DNA of 64,000 nucleotides from Ceratobasidium sp. AG-K (Eukaryota; Basidiomycota; Agaricomycetes; Cantharellales; Ceratobasidiaceae). The notes beneath the pieces are model-generated. The model was not told the origin of the DNA and did not search any database. It saw only the letters and a list, made by a program, of their open reading frames with translations. Shown one piece after another: positions 46,681 to 58,457 of this stretch. Location: assembly GCA_037039685.1 (NCBI GenBank), contig JAWNGF010000001.1, forward strand, positions 6,634,001-6,698,000, read 5' to 3'. Each line of letters starts with the position of its first letter. The first letter of the stretch is position 1. Made by a program: the position numbers and the translations under genes.

Positions 46681-49600
46681 ATGACGACGACGATGAGTGA
46701 GAACCAGCTTTCGTACGGGAAAGAGCTCCCTGTAAGCCCTCGACCTCTGCAGTCAGCCTTGTCGACTGACCCGCGTAGGACCAAGTTCCGTCGCTGAACG
46801 CGACCCTTACCCATCAGATCAACTTGCTAATAGATGCACGCGAACTCGTCAAGGAAAGGGTTGCACTCGAGAGGGAATATGCCACAAAGCTTTCTGTACG
46901 GTTTAATCTTTGCCGCCGAGGTGTAGTTCTCATATTATCGCCAGGTTATTGCAAAGAAAGCGGAGGAGAGACGGGCTCGACACATGGCTCATGCCGTCCT
47001 CGGCGAAGAGTGTAGCAAGGCCTGGTCAGACGCCGACGTTAGGTCGAGGTGAGTATTCTTAACCAGCCCGGGAAACGCTCTACTCACCACCGTCATCTCG
47101 CAGCACTCTGGACAAGGCATTCACAGCCCTAATCAACTCGTACGAAAACACAGCCTCCGATCACGATTCGTTCGCAAGCGCACTGTCCGCAGACGTGGGG
47201 GACCGACTGAAGGTGCTCGAGCGATCTAAAGACGAGTCGAGAAAGAAGCAAATGGCGTTCTTTGCCAAGCTTGTTGGCGAGAGGGATAGGATTTATGGGG
47301 AGCGCCTGAAAGCAAAGCAAAAGGTGTGCTTGATTGGCCAACATTTGCACGATATTGATACCGGTCAAGTATGACGAAGAGTGTGATGCTGTCGAGACGT
47401 TTAGGCAGAAACAGGTAGGCCTTGATGTCGCGTTGTGCCTGCTGTAGATTAAAAATCTGCTTAGGATCGGGCTGCAGACGATAAACACGCAGACCGTGCA
47501 GCAAAGCAATATGATCAGCAAAAGGTGGAGATGCAGAACAGGAAAAAGTAGGTTGACTTTGTTGGTTTAGTACGTCATTACCTGACATTAGTCAAGTGCA
47601 TACTTGGCGCAAATTGCCGTTGCTAACAATACCAAAGATCGGTTTTACGACAAGGAGTTGCCTTTGCTGGAGGATGTGAGTTTTGTGATTCATTGAAACT
47701 AATATACGGCTAAATAACTACACTAGCAATTCCGTGAGTGGTAGAACTGGACCCGACCCTTGCCCGATTAATTCCAGTCCAGAGTCCCATCACGCGGACA
47801 CCATGCGACGCCTAACGAAGTTATTGCTTCATTCTCAGGCCCTACAAGAGGGTCATCTGGAGTCTGTTAGACGGTACATATTGCTACTCTAGATATGGCT
47901 AGCATTGATTCGGTCTAATGCCGCATTCAGCTCGGTCGCCAATACCCAGGCCGCACTAAACGCTGTCGACCCGCTACGGGATCAAATGCTCTATACCTCT
48001 TTTAACCGTCGACCCTTCAGCAAGCCTGAGGACTGGGTTTTTGAACCATGCGATAGATACTATGATACGGTGCGTGTGCTGGTATTCGTAGACTTGCACA
48101 GCTCTGAGATTTCTATCAATAAGCCCGAGGTAGTCACAGAGCCTGAACCCAAGATCCTACTTCAAAACAAACTTCAGCGTGCGAGAACAAAACTGGCAGA
48201 GTTGATTCCTCAGATTGAGGATAAATGTATGTTGCATTCATTTTATACTATTGACTCTTAGACAATGCTTGTAGCTCGAGATGTTGCGAGGTTGACCAAG
48301 ATTGTGGAGTCCTATAGTGCTAATCCTGCATTAGGAAACTACGACGAAGTTTGGGAAGTAAGCTGACTATTTTATTCCAATAAACACCATCGGAAACCTG
48401 ATAATATAACCCACCAGAACCTGCTCGAGGCAAGTCACCAGCTCACGGATTTGGCATTGGTCCGAGTCGGCTACGAGGCTGAAATGAAGGTGGTGTCGGA
48501 CGCACTACGGGGTAAGCAAGCTGTGATCACCAGTGGTCGCAGCGTTAACTCTATCGAATTGCAGGAGACGAGGGTGCTCAAAAGCCCCACGAATTCAAGA
48601 GTGCTTCATTCTCAATTCCTGCACCTTGCGGTTATTGCAAAGTGAGCGAAAAGGCTGAATATATGCGATACCCGTTCGTTAATCTCTTAGTCCAACATCT
48701 GGGGTCTTAGTAAACCTGGAAAAACATGCAAGAGCTGTGGCGTTTCGGTGCATATTCGATGTGAACTCAAGGTGAGTCAGTCGGCTATAGTCCTCGGCAC
48801 CGATTCTAATAAACGAACCAAGATGCCAGCAGAGTGTGGCATCGCTCCAAGTCTAAGCTCAAGCAACGCTTCCTCGTTGGCTCGAGGTATGCTATGTTAC
48901 TATGATAAAGACAGCGCATTCATGTTCTTCTTTTTAGCATCGTCCATAAATTCCGTGGCACCATCTATCGCTTCTGGCCAATCAGCCATCTCGCCCACAA
49001 TTGCGAGTTCAAGTCCACCCCGAACGAATGCGCTTAGTCGGCCAGTCCCCCCCGTATCAAACGCTGCTCCAGTCTCCAGACTACCTCCAGCTAACAGCGG
49101 ACCCACCCAAGCTAGGGTGCTTTATAGCTATGACGCGACGGGCGAATTCGAGGTTTCTATCGCTGGTGTGTACACATGCATGTCATCATTCAATAGCGTT
49201 CACGCGCTAAATCATTGGTAGAGGGTGGAACTGTTCAAATTGTTGAGTCTGATGACGGCTCTGGATGGGTCAAGGTCTCAAACGAACAAGGAGCCGAGGG
49301 ACTCGTCCCAGCAACCTATGTGGAGGTCATTCAAGTTAACCGTACCCCCACGAAGAAGAGGGCTCCGCCACCTCCCACCAGGAATGTACCTTCTGCTAAA
49401 CTCGGTAATTGGCTAGGATCAAGGATCAATGGACCTTTTTGTAATGTGATGATCTTTGTAGTCAAAGCGTTATACGCGTATGAAGCACAAGGACCAGACG
49501 AGTTGTCCCTGCAAGAAGGTGCGACGTACGAATTGACACCCGATGGAGAGAACTTTAGCGACGGATGGTGGGAGGGGATAGACTCGAAAGGAAAGAAGGT

Positions 49601-49747
49601 CAGTTCGTTTCGAATATCTTCGGTTCACAGCCTCACTTACACCATCCCATTATTGAACAGGGTATCTTCCCGAGTAACTACGTGAGTTCGCTGATTCTTT
49701 AGTGGATGATGTCTCAACTCAAATCTGTCAAGGTCGAGCGTATTTGA
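46681..49747 (+). CDS. BZZ1: Bzz1-like F-BAR, C1 and double-SH3 protein
   Basis: This is an endocytosis/actin-patch adaptor acting with the WASP/Arp2/3 system at the plasma membrane. The N-terminal F-BAR region is spread over many short exons (SYGKELPDQVPSL, ARELVKERVALEREYATKL, RERDRIYGERLKAKQK, YDEECDAVETFRQKQ). A C1 zinc-finger domain follows (HEFKSASFSIPAPCGYC, CKSCGVSVHIRCE). Then come two SH3 domains (ARVLYSYDATGEFE to GLVPATYVE, and VKALYAYEAQGPDELSL to GIFPSNYV). Splicing after SNY gives a stop at 49745-49747. Reading through that last intron would stop at 49700-49702, so the end is ambiguous by a few residues. It starts at ATG 46681. Confidence 0.88.
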
Positions 49748-49888
49748 CACCCCCACGCAATTTTTTACAAGACATACACTGGGCAGACACTGCCCAGCCG
49801 GATCTGCATATCAGAGGTATAAATGCTATAATAAAACAATATAAACGGACAAAGCGCGATCCAATATCCAAATAGACGTCATTTTCAG

Positions 49889-51319
49889 TTACCGAACGTT
49901 GTGTCCTGGCATCCCGTACATCCCCATCCCCATACCGCCCATACCGCCCGCGTGAGTAGGGCCGCTGGGACCCGAAGGACCGAAAGGCGTACTAACTGAA
50001 GGGCTGGGGTACAAGCCTATGTCACGTGTGAGAGGCTGCCCCAAGCTGCTTCGTGGGATAAAACGTACCAGGGGTGGGAAACGGTTGACCCATTCCCATC
50101 GAACTCATACCGTTCATTTGCATGCTCATGCCCGGAAGGGCCATGCTCATGTTGTGAGACACGGCGCTGTGGTGAACGTGTGCTGGTGTCGGAGCCGAAG
50201 GGGAAGATGCCAACGGGTTATAGTTAGGCCCGAGTCCGTAAAGTTGACCACTGACGGAGGGAGCCGGTGTTCATCAACCGATCGCATTAGAAACGTGATA
50301 GACGTACCTGTATTTTGATTCGTCGAATTGGTCTGGAAAGTAGTGTTCCTTCATTCTGAAGAACGTCATGGACGTGAGTAAAGCATCTGATCCGGCTTGT
50401 TGTAACGATCCAATCCTTTGTACCTAACGATGCGATCAGTCGAGATGTTGGAAGAAGCCGAGGTACTTACTCCAAGCTCGTCGGCTATTTCTTGCAATCC
50501 TCCTTTGGTGGCGCGGATGCTCCTGGTGATATACTAAATCCAGTTTAAAGCCGGACCACGTCTATGCAACGGCAAAAATTACCTTGATGTCCAAAATGTT
50601 CGGAAACCAGATGTGCACAAGCTCGAAAAAGTCTTCCTCGACAGGTGGAAGGGGAGCGTTGGTTAACAATCGAAGAAGATACCCGAAGTCGTATCCACTA
50701 CGAATTCTAGCATTAGAACGTGGGTATGTATTTGCTAATGCACTTGCCTGTGGAAGCTTATCCATTTTACATTCTCGAACAGTACCACTCCACTTGTAAT
50801 TAAGAGCTCAGCAAAGTCGTTCGGTTTGATGCCATATTGCGGATCTTCGTGTCGATTGAAATCTAGACCCCCTTTTTGTAAAGTCTCAATGGACTCTGCG
50901 GAGTACATATCATCACTAGGTAATGGCATATAAAACCCTCCACCTTTCGAGTTAATGCTAAACTGGGTACTTACTTGACGCTAAAGTGAAAGTTAAACTG
51001 CCATGTACAAATACCCTCTGGCATGTTTCCATCTGCATCTGACAGTGTAATTCCGATTTGAATAGTTTTAAGCAAGTCGACGTTGCATCGCATAGTTTGG
51101 TAGTGATAATCGGATGACGTTTTGAAAGTACCAATAGGACGCGCAACCACGCCTGGGAATTCGGTATCCTGTTCTGCCCTTTTCAGTACGCAATACATGT
51201 CCGACTAATATACGCACCATTGAAATATACGGATACTGATCCACCAACAAACGTATGTTATGCATCTCCTGATCGAGGTTTGGTGCCCAAACATCGCGTA
51301 TCCGAGGGACGTTCGACAT
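49889..51319 (-). CDS. CAF1: CCR4-NOT deadenylase subunit CAF1/Pop2
   Basis: This is a DEDD-family 3' exonuclease that shortens mRNA poly(A) tails in the CCR4-NOT complex. ATG 51319 ([15 protein letters not shown]) begins the conserved domain. Motifs: [13 protein letters not shown] (Exo I, Asp and Glu), SGYDFGYLL (Exo II Asp) and the Exo III block, which reads [11 protein letters not shown]. Most eukaryotic CAF1 proteins have HQAGSD, so the catalytic His is Gln here while the following Asp is kept. The C-terminal tail is long, Met/Gly/Pro-rich and low complexity ([10 protein letters not shown]), ending at TAA 49889-49891. At least seven introns. It is convergent with the Bzz1-like gene, 141 bp apart. 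Confidence 0.92.
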
Positions 51320-52341
51320 GACGAGTCAAGTGCCAAAAAATAAACAGACCGGGTACCGTATATATTCTTTAGCACCCTAAAGCATAGACCGTTTCGTCTC
51401 GAAAATTCGGGTACGGTTTCTACCCAGAGTGTTGGCCTAAAGACGAAGTTCCGGTCAAGCGCCGTCGCTAGCTGTGCCCGGGGTCGCGCGCTCGTTTCAG
51501 CGCCGACAGACCCCGGATCCGTTTATGGAACATTGAAATTGCTCTCCAATTCGATCACGTCCATCACTACCTCAGTCGCATAGTCAAGCACAATTCGATT
51601 CCCACGCCAAATGGCTGAATACTTGTTGACGAAGAGTATTGCTATCATGGACGAGTACCGGTAGATACTCCCCCTTTTGTCATTGTGATACGCGTCGCCT
51701 ATCGAACTGCCATGGATGATTCTGCCGATGGAAGTGAGCAACCAGAACAGCCCTTGTACCGACCTCGCATGAATGGCGCACTCGGTACTCTCTTCTCAAA
51801 TTTCGATGGTATACATATAGGTATATGACTTCCTTTTTGGAATATTGCCTTCGTATTTTGACGACGGATTGCCGCATCGCCTACTTGGTATAACACGCAG
51901 ACTTGTGTTCCTCGACAGGGCCGGCAGCTCTCACATTTTTTTCTGTCGTATTCCCTACAAGGAAGCTTCCTGGACCCACTGGAAACGCCTGCTTGACATT
52001 CCTCACCGGGTTCGGACTGCAACGAGAAACATATGTGTCGAAGTCTTCCGGCATTTCTTATGCCCGACGTTAGCTCGTCTACCAGCAGCTAGCACCCCTT
52101 CTAAAGCTCTCCAATTCTGGTTCGGGATGCATGTCGCAACCAATCAAGCTGTTCCGAAATCCCCGTCGCTTACCGCACGCGCCCATCCGACTCGTTCTCC
52201 GAGATTAGTTGAACATTCATTGTGGAATATCGCCGTATCTACTGCCGTGTTTCTGGGTATAAATGCTCGGAAGTCACGTCTGAGCCGCCAGCAGCTCGTA
52301 TACAACACCTTAGTTACTCTCGAAGTGGATCGGCCTTGAAC
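51320..52341. other. Intergenic region between CAF1 and the GH71 gene
   Basis: A plus-strand frame at 51845-52339 is open for 164 codons but has no domain, no codon signal I trust and overlaps open frames on the minus strand. I treat it as non-coding promoter DNA of two divergent genes. Confidence 0.5.
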
Positions 52342-53897
52342 ATGTTCAAGCTAGTAGCCATTATAACGTACAGCGCGCTCCTCGTCAGAAGAGCTGCGGC
52401 TGGAAGCGTCTTTGCCCACTTCATGGTGAGCATTGGGGACTAGCCCACCATTTACTCTTCACAAACCGCTTCTCAGGCACAAAATTCGTATTCATACGGT
52501 CAAGCAGACTGGCTCAACGACATAAACACCGCTTCTAACACTGGAATTAATGGCTTCGGTACGGCATACTACAACCCTTTTGCAGTACTGAACTTAACAT
52601 ATTTTGTGACGACAGCCCTTAACCTAGCAGGTTTCGAGTGGGAACCCGACCGAATCTCCAAGGCATATGCAGCCGCCGAGTCCAAACCTGGTGCCACTTT
52701 TTCGTTCTTCTACTCGTTCGACATGGGCTACACTTGGGACGTAGCTAAGATGACCAGCCAAATCACTGCCCATGCCGCTTCACCCCGGACATATCGTTGG
52801 CAGAATAAGGTTCTGGTTTCAACCTTTGGTGGCTCGGACCGTGGAGACGCGTTCTGGAACCAACTCAAGACATCTTGCGCAAACGCGGGTGTACCGATCG
52901 TATTTGCTCCCGCATTCACAGACTATCGGGACCCAGCCGGTGCGAGTGGATTGATCAGCAAGTTCTCGAGTATAGATGGATTCTTTAATTGGTGGGCTTG
53001 GTGAGTGGTACGCATACATTGGGTTTGCGTGCAGAACAATAATCCATACGGTAGGCCAGAGAACAATGGTCAGCTTTTGACTACTGCGAGCGATTTGGTG
53101 TTCAAGTCCGCCATCAAGAACAGTCGTACTGGGCCATACATTATGTGTGAGTTCTTACGTGTACGACGCTTTCCAAAGCTAATAGATACCCCGTGGCAAG
53201 CTGTCTCCCCGTGGCAGTTTAAAGAAATGGGTGGAACCCAAAACTGGGTCCAGCTAAGCGACACACTCTTTGATTATAGGTGGAAACAAGCCATCAACGA
53301 CGTCAAGCCTGACATTGTCGAGATTGTGACCTGGAATGATTACGCCGAATCTCATTATATTGGCGACATCAACCCCAACGTTTACCTCGATTCGGCCGTG
53401 AGCCAATACGTGAACGGATTTGTCCATGCTCCATGGAGAATCGTAGCCCAGTTCTATCTACAGTGGTACAGAAACGGAGTCGCGCCTTTCGTCGGGGTAC
53501 GTGCGAATGCCTAACTCTATTTTATAGCATACTAATGTACGAATATATCTAGGCAGACCAGGTCGTATTCTGGTATAGATCTCACCCTAAGGGTGCCTCG
53601 TGCGCTCAAGGAGACATGCCTCGTAACTCTCAGTACCCTGCAGATGCTGTCTTTGCTCAGGTGTTCTTGACTGGTCCGGCAACAGTCACACTCGACATTG
53701 GCTCGAAACATTTTCAATGGAACGCCCCTGCGGGAACTTCCACAGGCTCTGTGTCATTCCCACCCGAGGACGGGCAGATCCCGTACATTCAGATTATTCG
53801 CAACGGAGTCAAGATCAGGGACGGGCATGGCTCGGTGAAGGTTACCAACGATTGTTCAATCTACAACTTCAACCCGTTTGTTGGCGTAATTGGATAG
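52342..53897 (+). CDS. Secreted alpha-1,3-glucanase (mutanase), glycoside hydrolase family 71
   Basis: ATG 52342 opens a signal peptide (MFKLVAIITYSALLVRRAAA) leading into the GH71 start VFAHFMAQNSYSYG. Further blocks are GFALNLAGFEWEPDR, FSFFYSFDMGY, WQNKVLVSTFGG, FFNWWAW, VEIVTWNDYAESHYIG and FVHAPWRI. The C-terminal part (DQVVFWYRSHPKGASC onward) is the usual beta-rich region. GH71 enzymes cut alpha-1,3-glucan of fungal cell walls, so the role is wall remodelling or mycoparasitic/septal lysis. About six introns. TAG is at 53895-53897. Confidence 0.92.
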
Positions 53898-54464
53898 ACT
53901 TTTGGTTGTTTGGTCGCAATAGTATCGTAACGAAGGCGTCGTGCGAATGCTATCAAATGTTCCCCGCTTGCGTCATGGATGAGCATCATGGTTTGACGTA
54001 ACTGCGAGGGCGTACTTCAATGATATTTCTTGGACTACTTCATGTACGTCAACGTTTGATTTTATCCGAGTCTTCAACGGCCCCACATCGAGCACAGGTT
54101 CAATCTACGACCCGAGTTATTTTGGGTCCCGGAGCGAATCGAGCGGTGGTCGTGTGGCCAGCGGGATAGGGGGGCGATAGGGGAGAGCCATTTCCGCTAC
54201 TTAACCAGGCTTCTCAGTTGGAAGATCTGGCTTTTTCTGGCCATCATGTCAGCCAACTCGCAAGTTTAACCGTATGCGCCAAACAGAGCCGCCTTCGAAC
54301 GCACGTGTGACTGGCAGGGTCGATGGTTAAAGCGCTTATCCCATCGAGGGAGATCTTATGTTAGCTACCAAATTCGTCATACAACAGCGGGTCGCCCCAC
54401 TGGGACAAGCAAATACACCGCACTCTTAAGTCGCCTCCGGAGGTGGGACCGGACCACAACCACG
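53898..54464. other. Intergenic region between GH71 and exopolyphosphatase
   Basis: No gene is seen. It carries the 3' flank of GH71 and the promoter of the exopolyphosphatase. Confidence 0.5.
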
Positions 54465-56311
54465 ATGATCCCCTTTGCCCTCCTCGCTGCGGCCTCCCTT
54501 TCACTCGCTGCGCCTCTAGATCAGGCCCCGCTCGTTGACAACAACAAAGTCCATGCCCTTCATGGCTCGCTGTCGTCCTGGGCTCGTAGCGCCAAAAAGG
54601 CATTCCTAAAGGACTTTTCGGCTTGTGCGCCCGCCATACATTCGAATACTACCGCTCAATCGGCAGCATGTGCTCGTGCCTCGGAGTGGTCCATCGTCAT
54701 GGGCAACGAGGCTGGCGATCTTGATTCGCTGACCAGTGCCATTGCGTGGTCCTTTTACCTTGCCCATGAAGGTATGGATGTGACTTCGGACGAACCCACA
54801 GGCTTCAAGAAGGGCAAAAAGGGCAAAAAGGGCAAACATGGTGACAAGAACGAGCGCCTCGTTGTCCCCCTACTTCAAACAGAGGAGGATGCAATTGATC
54901 TCAGGCCCGAGAATAAACTCGCACTGCGCGAGTACGGGAATATGAGACGCGGGCATGCTGATATCCTTAGTACGTAAACGCACTTTGCATCTATTCGCTT
55001 CACTAACTTGCGGCCACAAAGCTATCGACGAACTCCCGCTGAAACCTGCCGAGTTGTCCCCTCACTTGGAGGCCATCTATCTGGTGGACCATAACCGCAT
55101 CCGCTCTGATTGGGGAGAAGCAGGGGCCAAGATAGTTCGCGGTGTGCTGGATCACCACAATGATCTAGGTATGTCGTGTGTTCCCATAGTTACTATCTCA
55201 ATACTTACAAGTTGGCTCAAGGGTTATACCCCGATGCCAAGCCTCGGGTGATTGAGCCATCCGGTTCTTGCGCGAGCCTCGTCGTCCACGAAGTTCTGGA
55301 TTTGTGGGACAAAGATAGCGAGGACGAATCCTTCAAGGGAGAATGCGTCAATGTAAGTTTCGGATGTTGGTTAAATATTCTCAGCGTTTCTTACTTAGCT
55401 CCTCATCAGAAAAACTCTTTCAAGCGCCACCCCACTGATATTCCAACTGAACTTGCTGACCTTCTCCTGTCGGTGATTGCACTCGACACGGATGATTTTC
55501 ATCGAGGGAACGGACGTGACTTGCACGCATCAAAGGCCATCTGGCGTTGGAGCTCGTTTTGCGGGGGAGATGAGGATAGAGAGAATGTGATGGATCGGTA
55601 AGTTGGAATATTAATCATCGTGTCTTAGCTCTAACGATTATCTACCTAGACTCGATAAGGAACTCGGAGCTGCCAAGAAAGATCTCAAACATTTGAATGT
55701 TAGAGACCTTCTAAGGAGAGACTGGAAGGGAGATATGTGAGTGTCCTACAGAAGCCCTTCCATTTCCTTCAATTGATTTCACCCCCTTCCCAAGTATCCC
55801 GGCTCCGAACGCAAGTGCACCCGCCCTTCACCTTGGCATTGCATCTATACCAGTCTCCATGCGCTCCCAAATCGCTCGCGCAGGCAACCATACTCCTGCT
55901 GCCTGGTTTGAAGTTGAAAAGGCATGGACAAAGGAAATTCTCGCGGACGTTAGCCTCGCACTCACGAGTTATCGTGAGGGTGGGATTGGTGACGAGCCCG
56001 CTGTGGATGACGATGATGAAGACGATGAGCCCCAAAAAGGTGCCAAACACCGCGAGATAGCACTCGTCGTTCAGGACGGACGTCGCTTGACGCGTCACGA
56101 GGCCGACTCGCTCTTTGCCGCAATTAAAACTGGTATCGAAACCGCTCCAGAGCTCAATGTCACCTCATGGAAAGGCGGGGATCTTGGCGGTGAGCGTAGG
56201 ATGATTTGGGACCAATGGTTCGCCAAGGCAAGCAGGAAGGTTGTTCGACCTGTTGTAGAGCGTGCTGTAGAGGCATGGTATGGACAACCGATATTCAATA
56301 CCGAAGAGTAG
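54465..56311 (+). CDS. Exopolyphosphatase, DHH superfamily (PPX1-like), with signal peptide
   Basis: The enzyme removes terminal phosphate from inorganic polyphosphate. The DHH-family motifs are present: GNEAGDLDSLTSAIAW (motif I), VDHNR, VLDHHNDLG (the DHH motif) and EPSGSCASLV, then ALDTDDF and the C-terminal DHHA2-type region with TRHEADSLFAAIK. The start ATG 54465 is followed by an evident signal peptide (MIPFALLAAASLSLAAP), unusual because yeast Ppx1 is cytosolic. A Lys/Gly repeat (KKGKKGKKGKHGDK) and an acidic DDDDEDDE stretch interrupt the fold as insertions. About five introns; ends at TAG 56309-56311. Confidence 0.88.
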
Positions 56312-56827
56312 AGTGATTACCGGATTGTATGTGTTCCCTGGGCGTCGAGCCCATATTCTTGTCGATGTATCAGTGAGGACTTTCTGCTGTGCCAATTTAT
56401 TTAGTTGAGCTATCTTAGAATCGAAATTTTACTTGTGTCATACGCTTGCGTGCTACTCATGGAACTTTTTGCTTTTCGCAGCACGGCTAGTGTGACGTCA
56501 TATGTATTATTCTGTACACATCAGCGCCAAGCAATGGGTGATGGCTCGGCGTAACAGCAATAAGCAAATCAATGGTTGCCAAGCGGCCTCGAGAGTGGGA
56601 CCGGAAGATACGGGAGAAGCACGGAACGGATTGTTTCCGAGGGCCGCCCCATACCTAATATGGCGTTGGCCGACGACCGACACCGACACTAACCAGTGAC
56701 GATGACGTCTGGGTTGATGTGTATTTTCTTTGCATTTTCTCGCATTTTCTGTTGTCGTGCTCACGTCTGTATAAAGCCTGGTCGTTCTGGCTCATTGGTA
56801 TGCAAACCATTGATCAATCTGTCTCTG
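56312..56827. other. Intergenic region upstream of a hypothetical gene
   Basis: No domain-bearing frame is present. The frame holding the next gene stays open upstream of 56828 to about 56696, so its true start may lie here. Confidence 0.4.
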
Positions 56828-58444
56828 ATGTTGCATTCTGATGCGCCTGTCGATAGGAACGACTTGGTTGTAGATCAGCCACCCGAGAACCCCCCTGGTA
56901 CGTACCCAAAATTATCTCAAGCAGCTCCTGGCTAAGTTTGTGTAGTTTATCCTTACCAGAATCTACCCGAAGCCAACCCATACATCCAACACCCCCCAAA
57001 TGCATTTCCTGCTGTTCCAATTGCAAATTTCGCCCCTCATCCTGTCCAGCTTGCGCATCCTGGGGCCGGGATCATGCATTTTCAACCCCCTGCTCCCCCA
57101 GCGCCCGTTCTTGAATTGGGCGTGCAACTGGGTCTGGTTGAGAACGCAAAACCGCGCCCAAACACAGAGGTCCATCCGGGAGGTAAGTACCTTTTGATTC
57201 TGCTGTATTTTGTTGTGAATATAGGCTAAAATATTGCAGTTTACCGTATCCCAGTACACATCCATTGCTCCAACAATGACTTGTGCATATTCACGGTTGA
57301 TAGTGATATCAGCTGGGATGACTTTTACTCTCGATTGACTGCGCATTTCAATGAAGCTGATGCGCCAGACCTGGTCCTCAAGCATTCAAAAATGGCAGCT
57401 GGAGCTTGTTTTTGGGCCTCAAACTTTGTTGAATGGGGGACATTCATGCACATGGTCGTTGGGCATGCCCAGACTGCAATCAAGAAAGCAATCAAGATCC
57501 AAGTGATTGGACAGGTAGGCCGCATATATGCACAATTGTAACCATATTCTGACTATATATCATTAATATTAGAAGCCTGTGGCGATTGCAAGGGGCAATA
57601 CAAGCAAGAAGCGCACCCGCCTAGACAATATCCCTTCTGAATCCAAGCTTAACAAAGAATTGGGGCTTACACCCGAATCAGCACCAATTTTTTTGAAGAT
57701 CAAAACTTGTCTCACTTGCAAGTATCACTCGGGTTTTGGGAATAACATATATTGTATTATTTGCAAGCCAACCAACCATCCTGACCTTCATCAAGAAGTT
57801 AGCCTCAAGTTCATTGGGATTTGGGCCACTAAATGTGTAAGTGCCATTTTTAGCTTTCTTTGTGCAGGCTGCTTAGTATTTAGCTATCTGGCAATGCTAC
57901 AGAAGACCACCCGCCAAACTGCCTTCCACTCAACCCCTTGCCAAAGAAAAGAGGGAAAACTGGCAACAACCATGACGTCCATGTCACCATCCACCACGCC
58001 GTTGCATCAGCTGATTGCCCAATTGAAGCACTTCCACATGCGAGTGGAGTCTTGGGTCCAGGATTGGTTTCTTCTTCAAGCTCGACACAGGAGCAGACTC
58101 CATGCCCACCGGGAGCAGAATCCAAGGAGTATGTACTATGTCAAACCATGCCTGTCCTTACATCCTGACATGTTTCTAGTGACTGCGATTTTTTTATTGA
58201 ATTCCCTGAGATAGCCAAGGCACTTGCTGGGCTGCACACGACAAAACCTGCTCATGGATTCCTTGACCTTGTAGATGCATTTCATAGTGCAGGCTACAAA
58301 TATGTAGATGAATTGCAGGGAGTTACCCCTGCAGAGCTCAGCGCCAAAGTGGGGGCCAGAGAGCCAGTTGCATGCCAAGTTATTGCCTATGCAAACATGT
58401 TGGCTAATCAGGCTCGGGAGGAGTCCAAATATGTTTATCATTAA
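56828..58444 (+). CDS. Hypothetical protein with Cys-rich segment, possibly transposon-associated
   Basis: The function is not recognised. Exons 56828-56897, 56946-57182, 57240-57514, 57573-57836, about 57886 onward and a last exon to TAA 58442-58444 join in frame. The N-terminus is Pro-rich (PPAPPAPVLELG). A middle region (DSDISWDDFYSRL) precedes a Cys/His cluster (CLTCKYHSGFG, CIICKPTNH) that might bind zinc. A Ser/Gln-rich linker follows, then a helical C-terminal segment ending near VACQVIAYANML. Its stop codon lies 13 bp from the end of the convergent transposase gene, so the two may belong to one mobile unit. Confidence 0.55.
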
Positions 58445-58457
58445 TGTATCTACATTC

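Noticed and set aside
51845..52339. 164-codon plus-strand frame upstream of GH71
   Set aside because: Arg/Ser-rich composition without domain or intron signals, ending 3 bp before the GH71 start codon. Probably a chance frame in promoter DNA.
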